Shown here piece by piece: positions 7,021 to 13,537 of a stretch of 17,888 nucleotides of DNA (the stretch's first letter is position 1; the number at the start of each line of letters is the position of its first letter). The notes beneath the pieces are model-generated. The model was not told the origin of the DNA, made no database searches, and saw nothing but the letters and a program-made list of their open reading frames with translations. Source of the DNA: JANLQX01 sp031406385 (lineage in GTDB: Bacteria; Actinomycetota; Acidimicrobiia; Acidimicrobiales; JANYDT01); contig JANOHI010000120.1 of NCBI GenBank assembly GCA_031406385.1, positions 1-17,888 on the forward strand, in the 5' to 3' direction. The position numbers and the translations under genes are program-made.

Positions 7021-7833
7021 TCAGCGGCGGAAGGTCGTCACGAGTGCGTCACACGGGAGCGAAGTGATCCCCTGATCTCGGAGGTGGTCCTCGCCTGCCA
7101 CGCGGACGTCGTCGCGCTCTTGAGGAGTGAGCGACTCGATGGTCCCGCGCCGTCCGGCTCCAAGTTCGGTTCGCCACCAGCTGGACGGCTCGTCGATCGT
7201 CTGCGCGCAGAGCACCTCGGAGAAAGCCGGTTCCGAGTCGATCGATGCGGCGCGGCCGAGCAGTGTCAGGTCATCGGGTGTCGCCGCCAACAGCCGACGA
7301 TCGCTGACTGCGACAGGCACGAGATCTGGGCGAAGTTCGTGAATTCGCTGCATGAAGACGTCATTGACCGAACCAAAGAAGTTGGGCTTCCAGGTCACGA
7401 CGGTCAGTCGACCACCCGGTGCAACGAGTCGCCACAGCTCGACCATGCCGGGAACCATGTCGGGGAGAAAGAAGATTCCGAAAACACTCAATACCTCGTC
7501 GAACGCGCCGTCTTCGAACGGCATCGACCGCATATCGGCCTCGCGGAGCTCTACCCGAGCGTCGCTCCCAACCTTTGCGGCGGCGACGGCAAGCATTTTT
7601 CCCGAAAGGTCAAGTCCGCTCACACGGCCGTCGGGGCCGAGTCGGCGGAGGACGTGGCGGGTCGCATGACCGGTTCCGCATGGAACGTCGAGCACCCGGG
7701 CCTCTCGCGCCACGTTCAGCCGATCGACCACCGTTTCCGAAATTCGACGGAAGAAGTCGAGTTCCGGAGCGTCATATCCACTCGCCGCGAGTTCAAACGA
7801 GCGCCTGGCAGCGGCGACGCGTTCGTCACTCAT
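7021..7833 (-). CDS. SAM-dependent methyltransferase (class I), 270 aa
   Basis: A second class I methyltransferase, with motif I ARVLDVPCGTGHATRHVL (about residues 45-62), motif II VSGLDLSGKMLAVAAAK, VELREADMRSMPFEDGAFDEVLSVFGIF and LVAPGGRLTVVTW. This is the Methyltransf_25/11 pattern seen in enzymes acting on small molecules or quinones; the substrate is unknown. The frame is open upstream to 8283, but the start is placed at ATG 7831-7833 (MSDERVAAARRSFELAASGYD) because only from there does the sequence look like the family. It is only weakly similar to its neighbour at 6026-6907, so a recent duplication is unlikely. It diverges from rpe across about 230 bp. Confidence 0.8.
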   Translation of the reverse strand: MSDERVAAARRSFELAASGYDAPELDFFRRISETVVDRLNVAREARVLDVPCGTGHATRHVLRRLGPDGRVSGLDLSGKMLAVAAAKVGSDARVELREADMRSMPFEDGAFDEVLSVFGIFFLPDMVPGMVELWRLVAPGGRLTVVTWKPNFFGSVNDVFMQRIHELRPDLVPVAVSDRRLLAATPDDLTLLGRAASIDSEPAFSEVLCAQTIDEPSSWWRTELGAGRRGTIESLTPQERDDVRVAGEDHLRDQGITSLPCDALVTTFRR

Positions 7834-8052
7834 TGGCCGGGCGCGTTCTCGTAAAGACTGAACCGCTGGGCCGCGCCGAGATCCATGCCGACACCCTACC
7901 GAAAGCCGTCCGGGACCCCTCATCTCGGTGACCGCGCCTCTGGGACGGTCGTCAGATGGCGCAGTCCCAAATTCGGGTGCGCTGCTTCTCGACGGTTCGT
8001 CTGGGGAAGCTGGGAGATGCCATTCGTTGCGGGTCGCAAGCGCGTCGCCGAC

Positions 8053-8058
8053 TACGTT
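8053..8058 (+). promoter_or_regulatory. Candidate -10 box for leaderless rpe
   Basis: TACGTT is followed by seven bases and the GTG start at 8066, the geometry of leaderless actinobacterial genes. No Shine-Dalgarno precedes this start. The -35 region is not obvious. Confidence 0.35.
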
Positions 8059-8065
8059 CGTCTGC

Positions 8066-8752
8066 GTGCTTGCTGTCGGACAGGTCCTCATCTGCCCCTC
8101 GATCCTTTCTGCCGACTTCGCTCGGCTGGCCGACGACGTCGACCGGGTCCGCCCGGAGACCGACTGGCTGCACGTGGACGTGATGGACGGCCACTTCGTG
8201 CCCAACCTCACCATCGGGGCGCCGGTCGTCAAGTCACTACGCGCGCATACGGATCTGTTCCTTGACTGCCATCTCATGATCACCGACCCGAAGACCTACC
8301 TTCCCGACTTCGCCAAGGCCGGTGCCGACCAGTGCTCGGTGCACGTAGAGCTCGGCCACTCCCGTGATCTCATCGCACAGTGCCGCGACCTCGGTATGCG
8401 GGTCGGCCTCGTGGCCAATCCTGATGCGCCCTTCTCGTCGTTCGCCGGGTTCCTCGGCGAGATCGACACCATGCTCATCATGACGGTGTTCCCGGGATTC
8501 GGCGGCCAGTCGTTCATGGCCGAGGTCGTCGAGAAGATCGCTGAGACGGCGGCGGAGATCGAACGCCTCGAAGCGGCAACGGTGCTGCAGGTCGACGGCG
8601 GCATCTCGACGAAGACGGCGCCGGCGTGCGCATGGGCGGGAGCGCGTGCATTCGTGGCCGGCAACGCGATCTTCGGCGCCCCCGATCCGCTCGCTGCCGC
8701 AACCGCGCTGCGCACCGCCATCGTGTCGTCGATCAGCGACGCCGAAGGCTGA
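8066..8752 (+). CDS. rpe: Ribulose-phosphate 3-epimerase
   Basis: The enzyme interconverts ribulose 5-phosphate and xylulose 5-phosphate in the pentose phosphate pathway, in the cytosol. Family signatures are all present: ICPSILSADFARL, WLHVDVMDGHFVPNLTIG with the metal-binding HVD and MDG residues, DCHLMI, IMTVFPGFGGQSFM (phosphate-binding loop) and the catalytic VDGGIS. The frame is open to 7928, but the extra 46 residues do not resemble Rpe. GTG 8066 gives MLAVGQVLICPS and 228 aa, the normal family length. The mogA/moaB-like gene starts 5 nt after the stop, so the two are probably cotranscribed. Confidence 0.93.
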   Translation: MLAVGQVLICPSILSADFARLADDVDRVRPETDWLHVDVMDGHFVPNLTIGAPVVKSLRAHTDLFLDCHLMITDPKTYLPDFAKAGADQCSVHVELGHSRDLIAQCRDLGMRVGLVANPDAPFSSFAGFLGEIDTMLIMTVFPGFGGQSFMAEVVEKIAETAAEIERLEAATVLQVDGGISTKTAPACAWAGARAFVAGNAIFGAPDPLAAATALRTAIVSSISDAEG

Positions 8753-8757
8753 CGGAC

Positions 8758-9231
8758 ATGCATCTCCAAGCGAAGGTGCTGACCGTGAGCGACGGAGTGC
8801 ATCACGGTGTCCGTGAAGACCGCTCTGGCGTGGCGCTCGTCGAACTCCTCACCGCGGAGGGGTGGGACGTCGTCGAGGCGCGAGTGGTGCCCGACGGCGT
8901 CGAGAGCGTGGCCGAAGCGTTGCGCGATCTCTGTGCGTCGTTCGCCGGACTGGTGGTCACGACCGGCGGCACCGGCTTCGGTCCCCGAGACCTCACGCCG
9001 GAAGGTACGGAGGCCGTGCTCGAACGACGAGCCCCAGGCATTGCCGAAGCAACGCGGCTCATCAATCCGAAGCTCGGCCGGCTCTCCCGGGGAGCGGCGG
9101 GCACCCTCGGTCAGTGCGTCATCGTCAACACGCCCGGATCCCCGAAGGGCTGCGTGGAATGCCTCGGCGCCGTCCTCGACATGATTCCCCACGCCCTGTC
9201 GCTCATGACCGGCGAGACCACGATCCACTGA
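8758..9231 (+). CDS. mog: MogA/MoaB family molybdopterin biosynthesis protein
   Basis: The 157-aa protein has the MoCF_biosynth fold signature VVTTGGTGFGPRDLTPEGT (about residues 65-83), the N-terminal strand AKVLTVSDGVHHGVREDRSG and the downstream NTPGSPKGC loop. In the family these bind molybdopterin; MogA adenylylates it before molybdenum insertion. The single-domain form fits MogA or MoaB; sequence reading alone cannot separate them. The start is ATG 8758, five bases after the rpe stop. No other molybdenum cofactor gene is visible in the window, so its pathway partners must be elsewhere. Confidence 0.85.
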   Translation: MHLQAKVLTVSDGVHHGVREDRSGVALVELLTAEGWDVVEARVVPDGVESVAEALRDLCASFAGLVVTTGGTGFGPRDLTPEGTEAVLERRAPGIAEATRLINPKLGRLSRGAAGTLGQCVIVNTPGSPKGCVECLGAVLDMIPHALSLMTGETTIH

Positions 9232-9232
9232 A

Positions 9233-9253
9233 TCAATGGCGGTGGGCCCCGCC
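9233..9253 (+). repeat. 21-bp repeat with GC hairpin, copy 1
   Basis: The sequence is TCAATGGCGGTGGGCCCCGC followed by C. It recurs exactly at 9347-9367. Inside it, GGCGG can pair with CCGCC around a 6-nt loop. It lies directly after the mogA/moaB stop, between convergent genes. It has no T tract, so intrinsic termination is uncertain. Confidence 0.6.
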
Positions 9254-9346
9254 TCCGCTTCGCTTTGGCACCCACCGGCGTGGCCTCTTCGGGGTTCGTT
9301 TCGGACGACTCGCTGCGCTCGCTGCCGTCGCTCACCCACGGCCTGG

Positions 9347-9367
9347 TCAATGGCGGTGGGCCCCGCC
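9347..9367 (+). repeat. 21-bp repeat with GC hairpin, copy 2
   Basis: An exact copy of 9233-9253, 114 bp further on and in the same orientation. It lies just before the 3' end of the minus-strand secreted-protein gene. The stretch between the copies contains a low-complexity CGCTGC/GCTCGCTGCCG tract and no supported gene. Confidence 0.6.
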
Positions 9368-9381
9368 GCAAGCCTCGCGGG

Positions 9382-9849
9382 TCAGAACGCGGTAATCGAC
9401 CCTCGCGACACCTTGAATCCACGCTTCGAGCTGTTCGTGCACGTCACGCCCGTCTTCTCCGACTTGCAGGTGAAGGCGCCGTTGCGGAATGTCCTGCCAT
9501 AGGCCAGAACCGGTGCGTCGACCCACCACGAGGTGTCGCCGCGGCACGCAAAAAGCGACGCGCGTCCGGTGGTGCTGAGGTCGGCCTGAGCCGTCCAGTC
9601 GAGCTCGCAGTCGGCAGGCCGTTTCGGCACCTTGCCGGTGTAGGTCGAGACCATGCATTCGAGGATCCGGGGCGAGAGGTCCGTGTAGATCGTGCAGTTG
9701 ATGTTCTTGGTCGGCGTCTGAAACCCGACCACACCACTCTGGGCGAAGGCGGCTCGGTCGGTCGCCGCAGCGAGCCCCCCGAACGCCACGAAAGCGATTG
9801 CGGCCGCCAAAGCGAAACGCACGGTCACAGTGCCGGGTCGGAGCGTCAT
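9382..9849 (-). CDS. Secreted DUF6636-like protein, 155 aa
   Basis: The protein starts with a Sec-type signal peptide (RFALAAAIAFVAFGGLAAATDRAAFAQS, with cleavage likely after AFA). The mature part has the pattern VGFQTPTKNINCTIY...LECMV...CELDW...ACRGDTSWW...LAYGRTFRNGAFTC...GVTCTNSSKRGFKVSR. The spacing of six to seven cysteines and the closing 'G-T-C-N--GF--SR' recall secreted actinobacterial DUF6636-type proteins of unknown function; this assignment is from memory of the pattern. The frame extends to 10227, but ATG 9847-9849 gives the signal peptide directly. Disulfides and extracytoplasmic location are expected. Confidence 0.75.
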   Translation of the reverse strand: MTLRPGTVTVRFALAAAIAFVAFGGLAAATDRAAFAQSGVVGFQTPTKNINCTIYTDLSPRILECMVSTYTGKVPKRPADCELDWTAQADLSTTGRASLFACRGDTSWWVDAPVLAYGRTFRNGAFTCKSEKTGVTCTNSSKRGFKVSRGSITAF

Positions 9850-10177
9850 GGGCCCATGCTGCCACGCCGCTAGCCGATCAGCGCGGGTGGTGCCGGTGTC
9901 ATACGCCGCAAGAGAGAAAACCCCTTGCCCGAACGACCTGCCCGGCGTACTCTCCGAAGTGACCGCTTGCGACGAAAGGAGTAGGGCCATGATTGCGATT
10001 GTGCTCCGCTGCTCCTCGTTGCGCGCCTGCTGATCTCCGACGACGTCGACCGACGTTTCGCCTTCGGGATCGCCGAGCCACCGGGCCGGGTTCTTCCGCC
10101 GACCGTCCCCAAACGCGCCCGCCGCAACGAGTGCCTTCCTCGGCGTCGTCCTCGTCCCTCCAAACAGGAGATCCGCA
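9850..10177. other. Divergent intergenic region between secreted-protein gene and rsgA
   Basis: About 330 bp that must hold the promoters of both the minus-strand secreted-protein gene and rsgA. Apart from the 14-codon ORF at 9989-10033 and the rsgA ribosome binding site (AGGAG, 10166-10170) I see no further supported feature. The long minus-strand frame across it is antisense to rsgA and was rejected. Confidence 0.5.
9989..10033 (+). CDS. 14-codon ORF with strong Shine-Dalgarno (possible leader peptide)
   Basis: ATG 9989 is preceded by AAAGGAG at 9975-9981 with a 7-nt spacer, the strongest ribosome binding site in this part of the window. The frame reads MIAIVLRCSSLRAC and stops at TGA 10031-10033. 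It lies 144 nt before the rsgA start, on the same strand and in the same phase. A leader peptide affecting rsgA expression is possible, and the C-R-S-L content could sense an amino acid, but no terminator/antiterminator pair was recognised. A free small protein or a misplaced rsgA N terminus are alternatives. Confidence 0.4.
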   Translation: MIAIVLRCSSLRAC

Positions 10178-11260
10178 GTGCCCTCTTCTTCCCTCGTCGC
10201 GTTCGGCTGGACCGAAGCCCGCGACAACCACTACACCAACGTCCTCTCCTCCATTCCACTCGACGTCCGACCGGACTCGACCCTTGCCGCTGCTCGGGTC
10301 ACACGCCATGACCGGGGTCGTTGGACCCTGATCACCGACAGCGGCAAAGTGGCCGCCGACATCCGCAATCGTCTCCGGAACTCGCCGGAACCCTCCCAGC
10401 ATCCGACCGTGGGCGATTGGGTGATCATCAGCGTCGGCGGGGTCGGCGATCCAGTCCTCATCGAGGCCGTGCTTCCGCGCAGCAGCGCGCTCGAACGCGG
10501 CGCCGTCGGAAAGACGACCGAAGCGCAGGTGCTGGCGGCCAACGTCGACACGGTCCTGATCTGCGTGCCGGGCGACGCGCCGCCCAACCCACGTCGAGTC
10601 GAACGCCAGCTCGCCATGGTGTGGAACTGCGGTGCCACGCCGGTGCTGGTCATGACGAAGAGCGATCTGGGTATCGACGCCAACTGGCTCCGCGAGGTGG
10701 CGTTGGGCGCATCCGTGGTGCCGGTCGACTCGCTCAGCGGGGACGGCATCGACGAGCTCGCGCCCTGGCTCGAACCCGGTCAGACGCTCGTGGTGCTCGG
10801 TCCTTCGGGGGCGGGCAAGTCGACCCTCGGCAACGCGTTGCTCGGCGGTTCGGTGCTGGCGACGGGCGACGTTCGGTCGCTCGACCGGCGGGGCCGGCAC
10901 ACGACGACATGGCGCGAACTGGTGATGCTGCCGAGCGGGGCCGTGCTCGTCGACACGCCCGGCATCCGCGAGGTCGAGCTGTGGGACGCGGCGGAGGGTC
11001 TCTCCGCGGCGTTCACCGATGTCGAGGAGCTGTCCGGCCAATGCCGGTTCCACGACTGTGCGCACCGGAACGAACCGGGGTGTGCGGTCGTGGCCGCACT
11101 TGCCGACGGTTCGCTGGCCGAGGAACGTCTCGAAAATTGGAAGGCCCTCCAGCGGGAGCTGGCTTTCCAGGCCCGCCGCCACGACGCCCGTCTCGCGTCC
11201 GAGGAGAAGAAGAAGTGGGCGGCCCGTACCCGCGACGCACGGACCCGCGCCCGTCGATGA
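10178..11260 (+). CDS. rsgA: Ribosome small-subunit-dependent GTPase A
   Basis: RsgA is a circularly permuted GTPase that checks late maturation of the 30S subunit. The permuted motif order is visible: G4 TKSD (residues 160-163), then G1 VLGPSGAGKSTLGNALLGG (208-216 for the P-loop core), the RGRHTTTW switch (238-245) and G3 DTPGIRE (259-265). The C-terminal zinc-binding segment is QCRFHDCAHRNEPGC (C289, C294, H296, C302). An OB-like N-terminal domain comes first (VGDWVIIS). The start is GTG 10178 with AGGAG at 10166-10170, 7 nt upstream. The 360-aa length and basic C-terminal tail are normal for the family. Confidence 0.95.
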   Translation: MPSSSLVAFGWTEARDNHYTNVLSSIPLDVRPDSTLAAARVTRHDRGRWTLITDSGKVAADIRNRLRNSPEPSQHPTVGDWVIISVGGVGDPVLIEAVLPRSSALERGAVGKTTEAQVLAANVDTVLICVPGDAPPNPRRVERQLAMVWNCGATPVLVMTKSDLGIDANWLREVALGASVVPVDSLSGDGIDELAPWLEPGQTLVVLGPSGAGKSTLGNALLGGSVLATGDVRSLDRRGRHTTTWRELVMLPSGAVLVDTPGIREVELWDAAEGLSAAFTDVEELSGQCRFHDCAHRNEPGCAVVAALADGSLAEERLENWKALQRELAFQARRHDARLASEEKKKWAARTRDARTRARR

Positions 11261-11298
11261 CACCGAACGTGGTGATGGCGATGGGGCCGCCGGAACGT

Positions 11299-11402
11299 CC
11301 ACGCGCACCTGACCGGGTTTTGCGCGCACCTCGACGATTCTGGCTCTGCATTGGCCGTGATCCGGTCGATGTGCGCGTGGGACGGGTCGATGTGCGCGTG
11401 GG
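11299..11402. repeat. Inverted and tandem repeat cluster upstream of hisG
   Basis: A 21-bp unit (GGTCGATGTGCGCGTGGG) occurs twice in tandem at 11364 and 11385. Upstream stand two inverted relatives: CCACGCGCACCTGACCGG at 11299-11316 and TGCGCGCACCTCGACG at 11320-11335. The first pairs with CCGGTCGATGTGCGCGTGG at 11362-11380 except for a short bulge. The whole could fold into a cruciform or long RNA hairpin. It lies in the rsgA-hisG gap (239 bp). It may be a terminator-like structure, an operator or a dispersed repeat. Confidence 0.6.
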
Positions 11403-11487
11403 CGGGACGTGAGGTGCGGCGCGACCGACCGTCGCGTGCCAACGTCGCCGGCGGGCCACCTTGACCAGCGGTGCCGGTCTGCCGCCG

Positions 11488-11493
11488 TAGAGT
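11488..11493 (+). promoter_or_regulatory. Candidate -10 box for leaderless hisG
   Basis: TAGAGT is followed by six bases and the GTG start at 11500, so transcription would begin at the start codon. There is no Shine-Dalgarno. TTGACC at 11461-11466 is 21 bp upstream of the box, longer than a usual spacer. Confidence 0.4.
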
Positions 11494-11499
11494 CGTCGG

Positions 11500-12375
11500 G
11501 TGCTTCGGTTGGTTCTACCCAAAGGTTCGCTCGAGAAATCGACCCTCGACCTCTTCGACCACGCCGATCTCACAGTGATCCGCTCCTCGGCGGTGCAGTA
11601 CCTCGCCACAATCGACGATCCCCGCATCTCCGAGGTCCGTATCCTCCGACCGCAGGAGATCCCGGCCTATATCTCCGAGGGGCTCTTCGACCTCGGCATC
11701 ACCGGTCGTGACTGGATCGAGGAGACGGCGAGCGATGTCGTCTCGCTTGGCGAACTGCAGTATTCGAAGGCAACGTCACGGCCGATCCGGCTCGTCGTTG
11801 CCGTCCCCAATGACTCGCCGTGGAAATCGGCCCACGACCTGCCGAACGGTGTGCGCGTGTCCACCGAATACGTTGGGCTGACCGAGCGGTTCTTCGAGCG
11901 CCTCGGCATCGAAGCCCGGGTCCGCCTGTCCTACGGTGCCACCGAGGCCAAGGTCCCCGACATCGCCGATGTCGTCGTTGAGATCACCGAGACCGGGTCG
12001 GCGCTGCGGGCGGCGGGCTTGCGCATCATCGACACCGTGCTCACGAGTTACACCGAACTCATCGCCAATGCCGACGCCTACGCCGATCCGGACAAGCGCC
12101 ACGCCATGGAGCAGATCCAGACCCTTCTCCTCGGCACCCTCGAAGCCCGCGGCAAGGTTCTGCTCAAGCTCAACGTCGACAATGAGAACTTCGACGCCGT
12201 GGTTGCGTTGGTGCCGTCCATGAAGACGCCGACGGTATCCCGGCTCTTCGGCGAAACGGGCTATGCCATCGAGACCGTCGTGGCCAAGAAGGGCATCAAC
12301 ACGCTGATCCCGGCGCTCAAAGACGCCGGAGCGACCGACATCTTGGAGCTTCCGATCGAGAAGATCATCCACTGA
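11500..12375 (+). CDS. hisG: ATP phosphoribosyltransferase, long form
   Basis: HisG joins ATP and PRPP in the first step of histidine biosynthesis. The 291-aa length and domain order fit the long, HisZ-independent form. The two catalytic lobes carry MLRLVLPKGSLEKSTLDLF, LFDLGITGRDWIEE and the PRPP-binding VVVEITETGSALRAAGL. The C-terminal ACT-like regulatory domain (KVLLKLNVDNENFDAVVALV to the end) follows, which in the family mediates feedback inhibition by histidine. The start is GTG 11500. No other his gene is next to it; hisE, often adjacent in actinobacteria, is not in the window. A small CPCC gene starts 2 nt after its stop. Confidence 0.95.
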   Translation: MLRLVLPKGSLEKSTLDLFDHADLTVIRSSAVQYLATIDDPRISEVRILRPQEIPAYISEGLFDLGITGRDWIEETASDVVSLGELQYSKATSRPIRLVVAVPNDSPWKSAHDLPNGVRVSTEYVGLTERFFERLGIEARVRLSYGATEAKVPDIADVVVEITETGSALRAAGLRIIDTVLTSYTELIANADAYADPDKRHAMEQIQTLLLGTLEARGKVLLKLNVDNENFDAVVALVPSMKTPTVSRLFGETGYAIETVVAKKGINTLIPALKDAGATDILELPIEKIIH

Positions 12376-12377
12376 CG

Positions 12378-12785
12378 ATGGAGCTCGGCGACCGCTCCCG
12401 GCTCGGCACAGTGAGCGCGTTCGACGACGTCGTCGGACTGGGGGAGGTCGCCTTCGAACAGGGTGCGCCCGTCAGCTTCCACGCCACAGCGATCACCGAT
12501 GGCTCGCGTTCGATCGGTCTGGGCGCCACGGTGCGCGTCACGCTCGGAGCCTCCGTCGGAGGTACGTACGAAGCACGGTCGGTTGCCCTCGACTCTCCGT
12601 CTTTTCCGTGTGCGGTCTGTCGACATGCCGTGCCCGGCGACGCCGACACCTACGAGATCTGCCCGTGCTGCGGCTGGGAGGACGATCCTGTCCAGCGTCA
12701 CGATCCCTCCTACGGCGGAGGGGCGAATGGCACATCGCTCGACGAAGCCCGCGCTCACTGGCTCCTGCGCGACGATCTCGGCTGA
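12378..12785 (+). CDS. Cold-shock-like domain fused to CPCC cysteine-rich domain
   Basis: The 135-aa protein has two parts. Residues 9-69 (GTVSAFDDVVGLGEVAFEQG...VSFHATAITDGSRSIGLGATVRVT) follow the pattern of a cold-shock OB domain, with GTV-FDD-GLG for 'GTVKWFN-GFG' and FHATAI for 'FVHFSAI', though the RNP aromatic residues are mostly missing. Residues 76-116 (FPCAVCRHAVPGDADTYEIC then PCCGWEDDPVQRHDP) match the CPCC cysteine-rich domain, a predicted zinc binder. The gene begins two bases after the hisG stop and is probably translated with it. Its role is unknown; nucleic acid binding is the natural guess from the first domain. Confidence 0.7.
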   Translation: MELGDRSRLGTVSAFDDVVGLGEVAFEQGAPVSFHATAITDGSRSIGLGATVRVTLGASVGGTYEARSVALDSPSFPCAVCRHAVPGDADTYEICPCCGWEDDPVQRHDPSYGGGANGTSLDEARAHWLLRDDLG

Positions 12786-12853
12786 GGCGCCGCGGCCTGG
12801 GTTGGTGCTTCGCCGCATGAGGTCGGGACTCAGGGCCGCCGGCTTCTGGTCGC

Positions 12854-12921
12854 GCTCAGGCCTGGTGCTGTGGCGGGTTGTTGGGCCGCTGGCTCGTGGT
12901 GGGGCTCAGGCCTGGGTGCTG
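12854..12921. repeat. Short direct repeat pair between convergent genes
   Basis: GCTCAGGCCTGGTGCTG at 12854-12870 recurs at 12904-12921 with one extra G. The second copy includes the stop of the minus-strand gene at 12906. The 120-bp gap between the two convergent genes shows nothing else I can name. Confidence 0.4.
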
Positions 12922-13307
12922 CCAGCGACTTGGACGTAGGCCAGTCGGATCTGGGCGAGCGCGTCTTCGAGCGTTCCCTCGTCCACCCCGAGGCGTCCCT
13001 GGAGCCCTTCGACCATGGCGCCCATGGCGTCGATGGCCAGGCGCGCATCGTCGAGGTTCGGCGGCGAAACCTGTAGGTGCACGGCGGCCAGTTGGAACAG
13101 CCCGATCACGTGGTTGGCGACAATTGCCGACGCCGGAACCGACAGGATCTCCCGCTGCGCCTCGTGCAGCTCCTCCTGAAGAGCGGCCACATCGTCGGCA
13201 CTCAGCTCGCGCCCTCTGTCCGGGGGCATGGGCGCGCCAGACGACGGTTGGGGTTCGGGCGAGCGTCGAACCGGTCGTTCGCCGTCGGGGGTCCAGAGAG
13301 AACTCAT
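12906..13307 (-). CDS. DUF1844-like protein, divergent from infC
   Basis: The 133-aa protein has a disordered Pro/Arg-rich N terminus and a helical domain containing VANHVIGLFQLAAVHLQVSP, PNLDDARLAIDAMGAMVEGL and LEDALAQIRLAYVQVAG. This pattern is that of DUF1844 proteins, which are commonly found beside infC in Actinomycetota; function unknown. The start is ATG 13305-13307. TAGGTT on the minus strand (nine bases before the ATG) may be its -10. It faces away from infC, so both share the 230-bp region that contains the hairpin at 13357-13383. Confidence 0.75.
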   Translation of the reverse strand: MSSLWTPDGERPVRRSPEPQPSSGAPMPPDRGRELSADDVAALQEELHEAQREILSVPASAIVANHVIGLFQLAAVHLQVSPPNLDDARLAIDAMGAMVEGLQGRLGVDEGTLEDALAQIRLAYVQVAGSTQA

Positions 13308-13356
13308 CGGACGTGTAACCTATCTCGTCACAACCGAGAACAAGCGGGCACCGGAC

Positions 13357-13383
13357 CCTGTCGATGACCAAGTCATCGACAGG
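13357..13383. promoter_or_regulatory. Perfect 12-bp inverted repeat in the infC/DUF1844 intergenic region
   Basis: CCTGTCGATGAC, a CAA loop, then GTCATCGACAGG form a perfect 12-bp stem with a 3-nt loop. It lies 154 nt before the infC start and 49 nt before the divergent gene. No T tract follows. It could be a leader-RNA hairpin for the infC operon, or a dyad operator for a dimeric regulator of both genes. Confidence 0.65.
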
Positions 13384-13523
13384 AACCATCGCCCCACCCG
13401 GCCACCGATCCTTGCCGATCATGCGACCAGGTTGACCGAAGAGGTCTCGTCGATCCGTTCCGCTCCTGCGGTTCTGCGGCGGGTTTCTGTGCTTATTCAC
13501 GGACCCAGCCCCAGTTTCTTCCG

Positions 13524-13528
13524 AGGAG
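13524..13528 (+). promoter_or_regulatory. Ribosome binding site that sets the infC ATC start
   Basis: AGGAG (within CGAGGAG) lies 9 nt before ATC 13538, an ideal spacing. The only nearby ATG (13531) is in another frame, only 2 nt from the site, and opens a 9-codon frame (MPNRYCPVQ). In the infC frame TGA at 13529-13531 blocks any start further upstream. Confidence 0.75.
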
Positions 13529-13537
13529 TGATGCCGA

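Noticed and set aside
7834..8283. 150-residue N-terminal extension of the second methyltransferase
   Set aside because: The sequence before MSDERV does not resemble the family and overlaps the rpe start on the other strand.
8296..9339. 347-aa minus-strand open frame
   Set aside because: Antisense to rpe and the mogA/moaB-like gene; low-complexity, no recognisable domain.
9899..11329. 476-aa minus-strand open frame
   Set aside because: Antisense to rsgA, whose GTPase motifs are unmistakable.
11261..11499. CRISPR-like array in the hisG upstream repeats
   Set aside because: Only two tandem units with a 21-bp period and no unique spacers; units also occur inverted.
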